A DNA stretch of 61,789 nt from Bacteroidota bacterium (GTDB taxonomy: Bacteria > Bacteroidota > Bacteroidia > B-17B0 > Aurantibacillaceae): NCBI GenBank assembly GCA_013297775.1, contig JAAFIL010000021.1, positions 1-61,789 of the forward strand. Reading direction: 5' to 3'. The notes below the pieces were generated by a model. That model was not told the DNA's origin. It worked only from the letters and a program-made list of their open reading frames with translations, and made no database searches. Positions within the stretch are counted from its first letter, which is position 1, and the number at the start of each line of letters is the position of its first letter. The translations under genes were made by a program, and so were the position numbers. This document shows, one piece after another, positions 1-8,394 of the stretch.

Positions 1-304
1 AACTGCGTTTGTAACGCAGATAAAGTGATAGCGTTGGCGTTACAAACGCCCATTTAGCACGTCCTCGTTTCCGCTAACGCTCAAACAAGGACGAGGGGGA
101 AAGAGGAATTAAGAAACGCTTAAAAAATAAGTTAGATGGAATTATGCAATAGAAATCTATTACAAGCCGAAATCCCTTCAAAACAGTAAACTTCGTCACT
201 TTTTCTTCTTCACCATAGCAGCACTATGCCTCAGTCGAAAAAGTGCCTGTTTTATTGGGCTTTCGCCTCTCACTGCTATTCCTATTGCATAATCTCGGTT
301 TAAG
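1..304. repeat. Left arm of ~300 bp terminal inverted repeat
   Basis: Bases 1-304 are the near-exact reverse complement of 61495-61788. The first ~125 bases match without a visible change; further in there are scattered substitutions and about 10 extra bases in the left copy near 200. The arm contains a hairpin from GCGTTTGTAACGC (5-17) with its reverse complement (38-50), a second hairpin at 60-93 (CGTCCTCGTTT / AAACAAGGACG) and a 153-bp palindromic element at 141-293. No transposase is present. Because the repeat coincides with the window ends, the simplest reading is a dispersed repeat at which the contig broke. Confidence 0.9.
141..293. repeat. Palindromic MITE-like element with 12-bp terminal inverted repeats
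   Basis: The element is bounded by ATTATGCAATAG and its exact inverse CTATTGCATAAT. Inside, a second inverted pair (cactttttc / gaaaaagtg) gives a long imperfect hairpin. It carries GAAATCTATTACAA just inside the left end, a block shared with the larger palindromic elements at 12.5 and 40.2 kb. A second copy lies at 61506-61649. There is no coding potential. Confidence 0.75.
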
Positions 305-578
305 AATAACGTTTTAGCGGCGCAACGGGCTAGTGGTAAAACCGATCATTTTATATAGACGAGGGGGCACGCCCAACGCTACTGATTGTATTGAATGGTG
401 TTATTTATTTTTATTATCAAGCACCGTTTGCTCAAAATCTAGGTTTAATAACTCAATTATTTTTTGTTACAACAATTACTTTATTTTTGTGTTATAAAGT
501 TGAATTATCGAAATCGGTAGAAGCCAATTTTTATTCATAAAAACTGGTGTTTATACAAAGAAGAGATACTAAAAAAAT
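305..578. other. Intergenic: repeat motif and probable promoter
   Basis: Bases 355-376 contain the inverse of TTGGGCGTGCCCCCT, a motif that recurs at 14244-14258 inside another repeat block. A TATTTTTG sequence at 482-489 matches the Bacteroidota -7 box TAnnTTTG and could drive the flavin reductase gene at 579 with a leader of about 80 nt. No well-spaced -33 TTTG is seen. Nothing else is recognised. Confidence 0.45.
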
Positions 579-1106
579 ATGGAAAAGATAACCATTTTAA
601 GTTCTACCAATCGTCCTAATAGCTTAACCCACCGAGTTAGTTTATATTACACACGTTTTTTACAAAGCGAAGGTTTAGAAGTGAAGTTGCTCGACTTTAC
701 TCAATTGCCAACAACTATTGCTTTTTCGGAGCTTTATGGTCAACGCAGCAGTGCTTATTCAGAGTTGATTGAAACGTATGTAAGTTCCGTTTCTAAATTT
801 ATATTTATTTCGCCCGAATACAATGGATCATTTCCAGGCATTTTAAAACTTTTTTTAGATAGTGTGCCGCCACGCGAATGGACTCACAAAAAAGCCTGCT
901 TAACAGGCGTATCGGAAGGTAGAGCCGGGAATTTAAGAGGCATGGACCATTTGAATGGCGTATTGCAATATTTAAAAGTAAACGTGTATCATAACAAGTT
1001 GCCTATTTCGGCGGTTAGCAAAGTGATAACACCAGATTTGGAAGTAGTAAATCCTGAGTCTAAAGCGGCTATTGAACAACAACTCAAAGGATTTATTGCT
1101 TTTTAA
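579..1106 (+). CDS. NAD(P)H-dependent FMN reductase family protein
   Basis: A 175-residue soluble flavodoxin-fold protein of the NADPH-dependent FMN reductase family. The N-terminal SSTNRPNS loop is the expected FMN phosphate-binding segment after strand 1, and SPEYNGSFPGILK is the hallmark loop that contacts the isoalloxazine ring and builds the dimer. Members reduce FMN or quinones with NAD(P)H in the cytoplasm; the substrate here cannot be told. The length is normal and no signal peptide is present. Its stop codon overlaps the stop of the convergent exporter gene in a shared TTAA, so the two 3' ends are interlocked. Confidence 0.88.
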   Translation: MEKITILSSTNRPNSLTHRVSLYYTRFLQSEGLEVKLLDFTQLPTTIAFSELYGQRSSAYSELIETYVSSVSKFIFISPEYNGSFPGILKLFLDSVPPREWTHKKACLTGVSEGRAGNLRGMDHLNGVLQYLKVNVYHNKLPISAVSKVITPDLEVVNPESKAAIEQQLKGFIAF

Positions 1107-1999
1107 GATTTAAGCATTTGTTTTTCGTTAAACCGCTTATTCAAATACCCATTTAAAAAAATAGCGACTAAGATGATGCCAACTCCTAAATAAAAAGTGG
1201 GGGTTAATTCTTTGTTTTCTTGAAATAATAAAATAGCCCAAATAATGCTGTAAATAGTTTCGAGGTTAACGGCTAACACAATGGTGTAAGGACTGATGTA
1301 CTTACTCAAATTAACAGAGGCTATAAATGGAAACACCGTGCAAACGGCTGCTAATAAAAATAAACCTAAACCCGATTGAGCGGATAACTCGAAGAAAGCC
1401 GCGTTAAATTTTCCTGTGAATGCGTTGTAAACCGAAATGGCTAAAATGGCAGCTAATAATTCGTAAAAGGTGATTAACCGCGAAGGAATCGTTTTTACCA
1501 TTAGGCCATTTAAAACGCCAAACAAGGAAGAGGTAAACGCAGCCACAATGCCCAGTAAAATGCCTAACCAAAACTCGAACTCAATCGAAAAAATAAGTGC
1601 AATACCTGCTATGATAATTAAACCGACAATAATTTCGTAGAACCGAATTTGCCGTTTATAAAAAATGGGTTCGATAATGGCACTAAATAAAGTACCTGTG
1701 CTAAAGGCCACCATAGTAACCGATACGTTAGAAACTTTAATAGCACCATAAAATGTTAACCAATGAATGGCGATGATAACCCCAATGCCACTTAGCTTTA
1801 AAATAGAGCGGCGCGCTAAATGCAAACTTTGTTTTATGATTGCAAAATAGCCAAGTAAAATAATTAAGGTTAAAAAAATACGAAACCACACCAATTGCCA
1901 GGCATCGGTTTCGATAAACTTACCTAAAATGGGACTAAAGCCCCAAATAAATACAATACCGTGTAACAGCCAATAGGGTTTATTTATACCTTTATCCAC
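1103..1999 (-). CDS. EamA/DMT-superfamily membrane transporter
   Basis: A 298-residue, very hydrophobic protein with about ten predicted transmembrane helices arranged as two similar halves, the layout of EamA (drug/metabolite) permeases. The first helix carries HGIVFIWGFSPILGK, typical of this family. The substrate is unknown. The start codon is GTG at 1999: the codon just before it is TAA and no in-frame ATG occurs within the first helix. The gene diverges from the cysteine desulfurase with only ~27 bp between starts. A TATCTTTA on the minus strand (2017-2010) could be its -7 box, giving a very short leader. Confidence 0.85.
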   Translation of the reverse strand: MDKGINKPYWLLHGIVFIWGFSPILGKFIETDAWQLVWFRIFLTLIILLGYFAIIKQSLHLARRSILKLSGIGVIIAIHWLTFYGAIKVSNVSVTMVAFSTGTLFSAIIEPIFYKRQIRFYEIIVGLIIIAGIALIFSIEFEFWLGILLGIVAAFTSSLFGVLNGLMVKTIPSRLITFYELLAAILAISVYNAFTGKFNAAFFELSAQSGLGLFLLAAVCTVFPFIASVNLSKYISPYTIVLAVNLETIYSIIWAILLFQENKELTPTFYLGVGIILVAIFLNGYLNKRFNEKQMLKS

Positions 2000-2026
2000 T
2001 TAAAAACGCTAAAGATACGTTTTTTG

Positions 2027-3169
2027 ATGAGTATAGAACCTCCCATTTATTTTGATAATAACGCTACTACCCAAGTAGATGAACGAGTAGCCAATGCCAT
2101 GTGGCCTTACTTTACGAAGTATTATGGTAATGCCTCAAGCCGCTTGCATGCGTTTGGGTGGCAAGCTCAGGCTGCCGTTGAGAAAGCCCAAGCCCAAGTG
2201 GCCGCCTTGATAAATGCCGACCCATCAGAAATTGTATTTACATCGGGGGCTACGGAGGCTATTAATTTAGCTTTAAAAGGAATTGCTGAAACCTATAAGA
2301 GCAAAGGTCATCATATTATTTCGGTTAAAACAGAACATCCGGCAGTGCTCGATGTTTGCGCGTATTTAAGTAAACACGGTTTTTCTATTACTTTATTAGA
2401 TGTGGACAGAGAAGGTTTAATAGATTTAGAGGCGTTGGAACAAGCCATTACACCTGCTACTATTTTAGTGTGTGTAATGTTAGCGAATAACGAAACGGGC
2501 GTTATGCAACCAATTGAAGCCATTGGTGCTATTTGCAAGCAAAAGGAGGTTTTATTTTTAAGTGATGGAACGCAGCAAATTGGTAAATTAAGAGTAGATG
2601 TGCAAGAGAGTCAAATAGATTTGTTAGCCTTGAGTGCGCATAAATTTTATGGGCCCAAAGGCATTGGTGCGTTGTATGTGAGGCGTAAAAATCCGAGGGT
2701 AAATTTATTGCCACAATTGCACGGAGGCGGGCATCAACTTAACCGCCGTTCGGGTACACTTCCTGTTCCTTTAATTGTAGGCTTAGGCGAGGCTTGCCAA
2801 ATTGCCGAAGCCGAAATGTGGGACAATAGTGCGTACATTTCTCGATTAAAAAACTTTTTTGAACATCAATTATTGGATATAAACGCGTTACGCATTAATG
2901 GCAGCACGCGCCACCGTTTGTTTAACGTTTCAAATATTACGTTTCCCGAAACTTTTCCCATTTCAAAATTAGTGAATCAGTTTGCTTTTTCGAGTGGGTC
3001 GGCTTGTGCGGGTGCGCATAACCTACCTTCGCATGTGCTTAAAGCGATGGGGGTTGATGACAAAGACATTAAACATTCTTTCCGTTTTTCGTTTGGAAAA
3101 TACAATACACTCGAAGAAATTAAATCGTTTCTAAACACTATTTCTAATTTTTTAGGTCAACCGCATTAA
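2027..3169 (+). CDS. Cysteine desulfurase (IscS/NifS type)
   Basis: A class-V aminotransferase-fold PLP enzyme that takes sulfur from cysteine for Fe-S clusters or tRNA thiolation. The N-terminal YFDNNATT and HPAVLD motifs, the PLP lysine in SAHKFYGPKG (Lys206) and the catalytic persulfide cysteine in SSGSACAG (Cys327) are all present. The SSGSAC form of the active-site loop indicates the IscS/NifS group rather than SufS. Length (380 aa) is normal. I chose ATG 2027 over the TTG directly before it. No scaffold (iscU) or regulator lies next to it, so its pathway is not set by context. Confidence 0.92.
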   Translation: MSIEPPIYFDNNATTQVDERVANAMWPYFTKYYGNASSRLHAFGWQAQAAVEKAQAQVAALINADPSEIVFTSGATEAINLALKGIAETYKSKGHHIISVKTEHPAVLDVCAYLSKHGFSITLLDVDREGLIDLEALEQAITPATILVCVMLANNETGVMQPIEAIGAICKQKEVLFLSDGTQQIGKLRVDVQESQIDLLALSAHKFYGPKGIGALYVRRKNPRVNLLPQLHGGGHQLNRRSGTLPVPLIVGLGEACQIAEAEMWDNSAYISRLKNFFEHQLLDINALRINGSTRHRLFNVSNITFPETFPISKLVNQFAFSSGSACAGAHNLPSHVLKAMGVDDKDIKHSFRFSFGKYNTLEEIKSFLNTISNFLGQPH

Positions 3170-3241
3170 TGTTTGAGCGAACCAAAGCTATAAATGATTG
3201 AAAAACTATACGTTAGGGTTTTAATTATGTAAATTTAAAGT

Positions 3242-3727
3242 ATGGTAAAACGTTTATTTGGTATTGTATTCTTAATGTTGGGTTTACAGCAAGTTTATTT
3301 TTCGCAAACAGCTTCTTATGCCAATGTTAAATCACTCTTAGAAACGTATTTAGACGGGGCTTCTTTAGATAATAAATTACTCGTTTTGCAAGTGTGGTCG
3401 GTTAATTCACCCGCATCACGCGAGCAAAATCAAGCTTTAGATAAAACGTTTTATACCTACCAACACGCTAAGTTAAAGGGCGGGGCTAAAGGCATGGCTG
3501 CCATTACCTTATGTTTAGACAACGGTTCAAACGCCACTATTGCTTATACAAAAGATGGAATGACGCATCTTAAAAGCATTGCCATGCAAGAGGTAAGTTC
3601 ATTACAAACATTAACTGCTTTAAGTGCCACTTACAATATTGTGTTCGATAATACAGGTCAAAAGCTTTACGAGGCTTTGCCTGCCAATAAATGGTTTTCA
3701 TCTATTCAACAATTAATAACCCGCTAA
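3242..3727 (+). CDS. Exported thioredoxin-like protein lacking the CxxC motif
   Basis: 161 residues with a signal peptide (hydrophobic to about residue 20, ending near YFSQT). The segment LLVLQVWSVNSPASREQNQ aligns by eye with the TlpA/thioredoxin active-site strand and helix (VVNFWATWCPPCR...), but the two cysteines are replaced so that the motif reads S-P-A-S. The rest fits a thioredoxin fold only loosely. If the fold is right it cannot be a disulfide redox enzyme. It lies 10 bp upstream of the giant adhesin gene in the same direction, which suggests co-transcription and a role in its folding or surface assembly. Family assignment is tentative. Confidence 0.6.
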   Translation: MVKRLFGIVFLMLGLQQVYFSQTASYANVKSLLETYLDGASLDNKLLVLQVWSVNSPASREQNQALDKTFYTYQHAKLKGGAKGMAAITLCLDNGSNATIAYTKDGMTHLKSIAMQEVSSLQTLTALSATYNIVFDNTGQKLYEALPANKWFSSIQQLITR

Positions 3728-3737
3728 CCTAAAAAAC

Positions 3738-6700
3738 ATGAAACGTTTTTACACTTTCCCCCTTTTAGTTTTTCTGTTTGTTTGGCAGGTTAAACAAGGA
3801 GTTTCGCAGAATGCTGCGGCTTGCAATAATGCTGCGCAAAACATTTGTAATAGCCCTAATTTTTTGTTTACGGCGGGTGGTTCTGGCAGTGGTTTACCTG
3901 GCAATTTGAATGTGAGTAACCCATCGAGTAACCCACAAAATATTAACTCGGGTTGTCTGTTAAGCGGTGGTCCTGGGCCGCAATGGCTATTAATAACTGT
4001 TGGTGGAAGTGGTAACCTAGGTTTTTCGTTTGGTGCCGGCGGAAGCCCTAATCCACAAGCTGGTTTTTACGATTGGGCCATGTGGCCATTTACGTCCTCT
4101 ACCTGTGCCAATATTTTTAATAATACTTTGCCTCCCGTATCCTGTAATTGGAATGGTTCAAGCACGGGTGGAACGGGTATGGGAACTGCTCCTCCAGGGG
4201 CTTCTCCATCTAATTTTCAGCCTTCTATTCCTGTGGTGGCTGGCCAGCAATACCTCATTTTAATTTCAAATTTCAGTGGGGTTAATACGGCGGTTTCGTT
4301 TTCTTCAACAGGTACTGCTAATTTATCATGCAGTCCGCTTCTTATTCCGAGTGCTACGGTTTGCCCCAATCAGCAAGCGGTTGTTACAGCATCGTTACCA
4401 GGTATTGCCAATCCACAATACACTTTAATGCCAGGTAATATTGTTCAAACAAGTCCGTCATTTAGTGTTAGTGCTGCAGCAACTACCGTATTTACCGTTA
4501 TGGCATCGGGCCTCAACAGTTCAGCTTCTAGTTATACAACCTCTAATACGTTTGTGTTAACCATCAATCCCAATACTGCTTTAGCTATTGTTAACCCTAC
4601 TAATTATTGCAATGGCACATCTATTACGTTTACGGCTAATCCTCAAGGAGCAACTGCCTATACGGTTACAGGACCTGCTGCATTTTCTCAAACGTTTGCG
4701 ACCAATCAAATAACAATACCCAATGCTCAACCTTCATCGGCGGGTTTATATTCTATTTCGGCTACCTACAGTTCAGGATGTTTGGGCGTTGGCACGACTT
4801 CGGTAAACGTATCGCCAACTATAGGCATTGCGGTTTCTGCACCAACCAATGTTTGTCAATTTTCGACGGCTAATTTAACGGCAGCTTTACCAACGGCTAC
4901 TGCTTATAGTTGGAGTGGGCCTAATAATTATACATCTTCACTTCAAAATCCAAGTATTGTTAATGCCGCAATTTCGGCTTCGGGCGTTTACACGGTTTCT
5001 ACCAATTATATTTTTTCCAATAAGCAATGCCCTCGAACTGCTACCACTAGTATAGATGTTGTAGCTACTAATCCCGTTCAAGTGTCGTTGCCAAGTACCT
5101 TATGTCAGGGTGCAACTCTTAATTTGAGTGCCTCAGCCATTGCTGCGGTAGGGTATATTTGGCAAGGGCCTAATGTGTTCAATAGTGTTCTACAGAATCC
5201 GACGGTTAATGCTGTTATTCCTGCCAACGCAGGTGCTTATGGTGTTACAGCACTTTTTACAAATGGAGTTTTAACTTGTTCTACTTCGGCCTCAACTAGT
5301 TTAACGGTTGTTGCTACAAATCCAGTTGCGGTGGTGGTTCCGGCTAATGTTTGTCAAAATGCAACTGCAAATTTAAGTGCCAACGCTATTGGTGCTGTTG
5401 CGTATAGTTGGAATGGCCCTTCGGCTTATGTATCCTTGGGATCTAATCCTGTTATTAATTCCATTCAACCCACGGCATCTGGCATTTACTCGGCAACGGC
5501 TATTTTTGCAATTGGCACCACCTCGTGTACCACCATGGCTTCTTCGGGCTTAAATGTGGTGGCTACTAATTCCATTACCGTTAATTCGCCCATTGTTAAA
5601 TGCGAAAAAGAAATGGCGCAGTTTGTATCTAACTCATCGGGAGCTATAACTTATTTGTGGAGTGGCCCCAATAATTATACATCGAATGTTGCTACACCAT
5701 TGCTTAGTGATGTTACACCTTCTTTGTCGGGTATCTATTCTATTACAACTTCTTATAACAATGGCATATTAACCTGTTTTAGAACCAATACCTTAAGTTT
5801 AACCGTTAATCCCATTCTCAGTTTTTCATTAACGCCTCAAACAACGGTGTGTTATAACTCTAACCTTGTTATTAATGGTCCTGCTGGTGCAACGTCTTAT
5901 TTATGGACTAGCACAAACACATTTTCGGCTATCACTCAAAATTTGAATTTAGCGGGCATCACCACTAACCAACAAGGCACTTATCAATTAGAGGTTAGCC
6001 TTGGCAATTGTAAAACGTATGGTACTACTAAACTCGATGTTATCACACCCATAAGTTTTTCGGTTGCGCCCGTTAACAAAACCGTGTGTAAAGGCGACTC
6101 AGTAAAACACTTTGTTATTTCGACGGGTGGTACCGAAAATTATGCCTACGATTGGACGCCAAACGTTTATTTATCGGCACCAACGGGTAGTGCTCAAGCT
6201 GGTTTGCCACTTGGAACAACCGTTTATCAATTAGTAGGTTGGGATATTGCTTGCCCTCAATATTCGATAAGTCATTCGTTTTCGGTAACGGTTCACCAGC
6301 CTCCAGTACCCGATTTAAAACTCGAAAAAACCTCAGGTTGTAGTCCTTTGTGCCTCGTTTATAACACCCACACCAGTCGCAATTTTTCGAGATTAGTAAC
6401 TTGGGATTTTGGCAACGTTAAACAACAAGGCGACAGTATCGAAATTTGTTTAAATAAACCTGGTTCTTATGATTTGAATATTTTGATTAACGATAGCAAT
6501 AACTGCGCTTCTAAAACTACTATTCCGAATGCCATAACGGTATTTCCTTTACCCGAAACCGAAATCAATGTTTCGGGAGACATTAGTACAACCAATAACA
6601 ACGTCAATTTTTCATCTACCTCGTTAAATGGCCCTATTACCAGTTATATGTGGCAGTTTGGCGAACCTATTGGCGATTTGTCTTTAGATACTTCGAGTTT

Positions 6701-7100
6701 AGCTAACCCCTCGCACCTCTACAACAGCAATAACCCTGGCACGTATGCGGTTTTCCTTACCACCACTAACAGTTTTGGTTGCACCGAAACCGACCGCAGA
6801 CTTATTGAGTTGTTAGAAGAATTTAGTTTCTTTATTCCGAATACTTTTACCCCTAACAATGATGGCATAAACGAAACCTTTCAACCTAAAGGCGTTGGCT
6901 TTGGCGAAAAAGGATATGTAATGGATATTTTTGACCGTTGGGGTACGCCTATTTATAGCACCACCGAATTTAGGAAAGGGTGGGATGGCACGATTAAAGG
7001 AAACCCTGCGGCCGATGGGGTTTATATTTATAAAATAAAAGTAGCAACGCAAGGTAATGGTAAACGCGAGTTTGTGGGTCATATCAACCTCATTCGTTAA
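3738..7100 (+). CDS. Giant surface adhesin with Ig-like repeats, PKD-like domains and T9SS gliding-type C-terminal domain
   Basis: 1120 residues. A signal peptide (ending near VSQN) is followed by a Gly/Ser/Asn-rich N-terminal domain (about 25-200), then six similar Ig-like repeats of about 80 residues (about 275-770), each with a conserved cysteine near its start and a Y-x-W-(S/N/Q)-GP core in most copies. Two PKD-like domains follow (about 850-1025; WDFGN and WQFGE cores). The last ~90 residues (FIPNTFTPNNDGINETF, then DRWG, WDGT, ADGVYIYK, GHINLIR) are the gliding-motility-type C-terminal domain recognised by type IX secretion. It should be secreted to the cell surface as an adhesin or matrix protein. 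No T9SS machinery gene is close. Confidence 0.88.
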   Translation: MKRFYTFPLLVFLFVWQVKQGVSQNAAACNNAAQNICNSPNFLFTAGGSGSGLPGNLNVSNPSSNPQNINSGCLLSGGPGPQWLLITVGGSGNLGFSFGAGGSPNPQAGFYDWAMWPFTSSTCANIFNNTLPPVSCNWNGSSTGGTGMGTAPPGASPSNFQPSIPVVAGQQYLILISNFSGVNTAVSFSSTGTANLSCSPLLIPSATVCPNQQAVVTASLPGIANPQYTLMPGNIVQTSPSFSVSAAATTVFTVMASGLNSSASSYTTSNTFVLTINPNTALAIVNPTNYCNGTSITFTANPQGATAYTVTGPAAFSQTFATNQITIPNAQPSSAGLYSISATYSSGCLGVGTTSVNVSPTIGIAVSAPTNVCQFSTANLTAALPTATAYSWSGPNNYTSSLQNPSIVNAAISASGVYTVSTNYIFSNKQCPRTATTSIDVVATNPVQVSLPSTLCQGATLNLSASAIAAVGYIWQGPNVFNSVLQNPTVNAVIPANAGAYGVTALFTNGVLTCSTSASTSLTVVATNPVAVVVPANVCQNATANLSANAIGAVAYSWNGPSAYVSLGSNPVINSIQPTASGIYSATAIFAIGTTSCTTMASSGLNVVATNSITVNSPIVKCEKEMAQFVSNSSGAITYLWSGPNNYTSNVATPLLSDVTPSLSGIYSITTSYNNGILTCFRTNTLSLTVNPILSFSLTPQTTVCYNSNLVINGPAGATSYLWTSTNTFSAITQNLNLAGITTNQQGTYQLEVSLGNCKTYGTTKLDVITPISFSVAPVNKTVCKGDSVKHFVISTGGTENYAYDWTPNVYLSAPTGSAQAGLPLGTTVYQLVGWDIACPQYSISHSFSVTVHQPPVPDLKLEKTSGCSPLCLVYNTHTSRNFSRLVTWDFGNVKQQGDSIEICLNKPGSYDLNILINDSNNCASKTTIPNAITVFPLPETEINVSGDISTTNNNVNFSSTSLNGPITSYMWQFGEPIGDLSLDTSSLANPSHLYNSNNPGTYAVFLTTTNSFGCTETDRRLIELLEEFSFFIPNTFTPNNDGINETFQPKGVGFGEKGYVMDIFDRWGTPIYSTTEFRKGWDGTIKGNPAADGVYIYKIKVATQGNGKREFVGHINLIR

Positions 7101-7181
7101 CACTATCCTAAATCTTTTTACAATATTTATTTCACCCCGTTATAAACTTTATTTTTACAATAGGGTTTATGATTTATAGCG

Positions 7182-7189
7182 TAAATTTG
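7182..7189 (+). promoter_or_regulatory. -7 promoter box of mqnE
   Basis: TAAATTTG is a perfect TAnnTTTG -7 box and ends only 4 bases before the ATG at 7194, so the transcript would start at or next to the start codon (leaderless). No clear -33 TTTG was found at the usual spacing. Confidence 0.55.
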
Positions 7190-7193
7190 TTCC

Positions 7194-8345
7194 ATGATAT
7201 CAGAAACTATTTCTAATCCCTTTTCGGTTATAGAAGCCAGTAACATTTCTCCACAATTAAAAGCCATTTCAGAAAAGATAAAGCAAAACCAACGTCTCAA
7301 TTTTGAAGACGGCGTATTGCTCTACAAGGAAGCTGAACTGGGTTATTTATCGGCTCTAGCCAATGCAGTTCGAGAGCGTAAAAACAAAAATTACGTTTAT
7401 TTCAATCATAATTTTCACGTGGAGCCAACCAATATTTGTGTGTATTCTTGTAGTTTTTGTTCGTACTCGCGTTTAATTAAACACCGCACCGAGGGCTGGG
7501 AGTTAAGCACCGATCAAATTTTAGACATCATTAAAAAATACGATAACCAAGCTGTTACCGAAGTTCACATAACGGGAGGAGTAGTGCCCAAGCAAGATTT
7601 TGAGTTTTATACCGAACTCTTTCGTAAAATAAAAGCACACCGCCCAAATTTGCACATAAAAGCATTAACCCCCGTTGAGTACCATTATATTTTCAAAAAG
7701 GCTAAACTATCGTATAAAGAAGGCTTAGAAAAAATGAAAGAAGCCGGCTTAGATAGTATGCCCGGTGGTGGTGCCGAAATATTTGATAAAACCATTCGCG
7801 ATAAAATTGCGGGCGGCAAATGCAGTGCCGAAGAATGGTTAGAAATTCATGAAACTTGGCACCAAATGGGAGGCCACTCTAACGCAACCATGCTCTATGG
7901 GCATATCGAAACCTTTGAACACCGCATAGACCACATGGAACGTTTACGCCAATTGCAAGATCGCACGAAAGGATTCAACGCTTTTATTCCTCTTAAATTC
8001 AGAAACAAAGACAATGAAATGGCCAATGTGCCCGAAGTGAGTGTGATTGAAGACCTTCGTAATTATGCCATTGCTCGCTTATACCTCGATAATTTCGACC
8101 ACATAAAAGCCTATTGGGCTATGATTGGGCGCAGCACGGCTCAACTGGCACTTAATTGCGGTGCCGATGATATAGATGGAACAATAGACGATACCACCAA
8201 AATTTATAGCATGGCGGGTTCCGAAGAACAAAATCCGAAACTTAGTACACAAGAACTTGTTAAACTGATAAAAGATGTTGGGCGCATTCCCGTTGAGCGC
8301 GACACCCTCTATAATATTGTACGCGATTACTCACTTATAAACTAA
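7194..8345 (+). CDS. mqnE: Aminofutalosine synthase MqnE (radical SAM)
   Basis: A 383-residue radical SAM enzyme that joins SAM to 3-[(1-carboxyvinyl)oxy]benzoate to make aminofutalosine in the futalosine route to menaquinone. The cluster-binding CxxxCxxC is Cys82-Cys86-Cys89 in EPTNICVYSCSFCSYS. GGVVPKQDFEFY and DSMPGGGAEIF are typical of MqnE and separate it from the related cyclase MqnC. Length is normal. A UbiX-type gene lies 1.75 kb downstream, consistent with later decarboxylation in the same pathway; mqnA-D are not in the window. The -7 box almost touches the start codon. Confidence 0.93.
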   Translation: MISETISNPFSVIEASNISPQLKAISEKIKQNQRLNFEDGVLLYKEAELGYLSALANAVRERKNKNYVYFNHNFHVEPTNICVYSCSFCSYSRLIKHRTEGWELSTDQILDIIKKYDNQAVTEVHITGGVVPKQDFEFYTELFRKIKAHRPNLHIKALTPVEYHYIFKKAKLSYKEGLEKMKEAGLDSMPGGGAEIFDKTIRDKIAGGKCSAEEWLEIHETWHQMGGHSNATMLYGHIETFEHRIDHMERLRQLQDRTKGFNAFIPLKFRNKDNEMANVPEVSVIEDLRNYAIARLYLDNFDHIKAYWAMIGRSTAQLALNCGADDIDGTIDDTTKIYSMAGSEEQNPKLSTQELVKLIKDVGRIPVERDTLYNIVRDYSLIN

Positions 8346-8371
8346 ACTTTTAGCACTTCTAATATAAACTC

Positions 8372-8379
8372 TATCTTTG
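8372..8379 (+). promoter_or_regulatory. -7 promoter box of the DUF3078 gene
   Basis: TATCTTTG is a perfect Bacteroidota -7 box ending 15 bases before the ATG at 8395. It also argues against the in-frame TTG at 8377, which lies inside the box. Confidence 0.5.
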
Positions 8380-8394
8380 TGCAAAATTTTATTT

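Noticed and set aside
1-304. CRISPR array or attachment site at the window ends
   Set aside because: There are no regularly spaced short direct repeats with unique spacers; the structure is nested inverted repeats.
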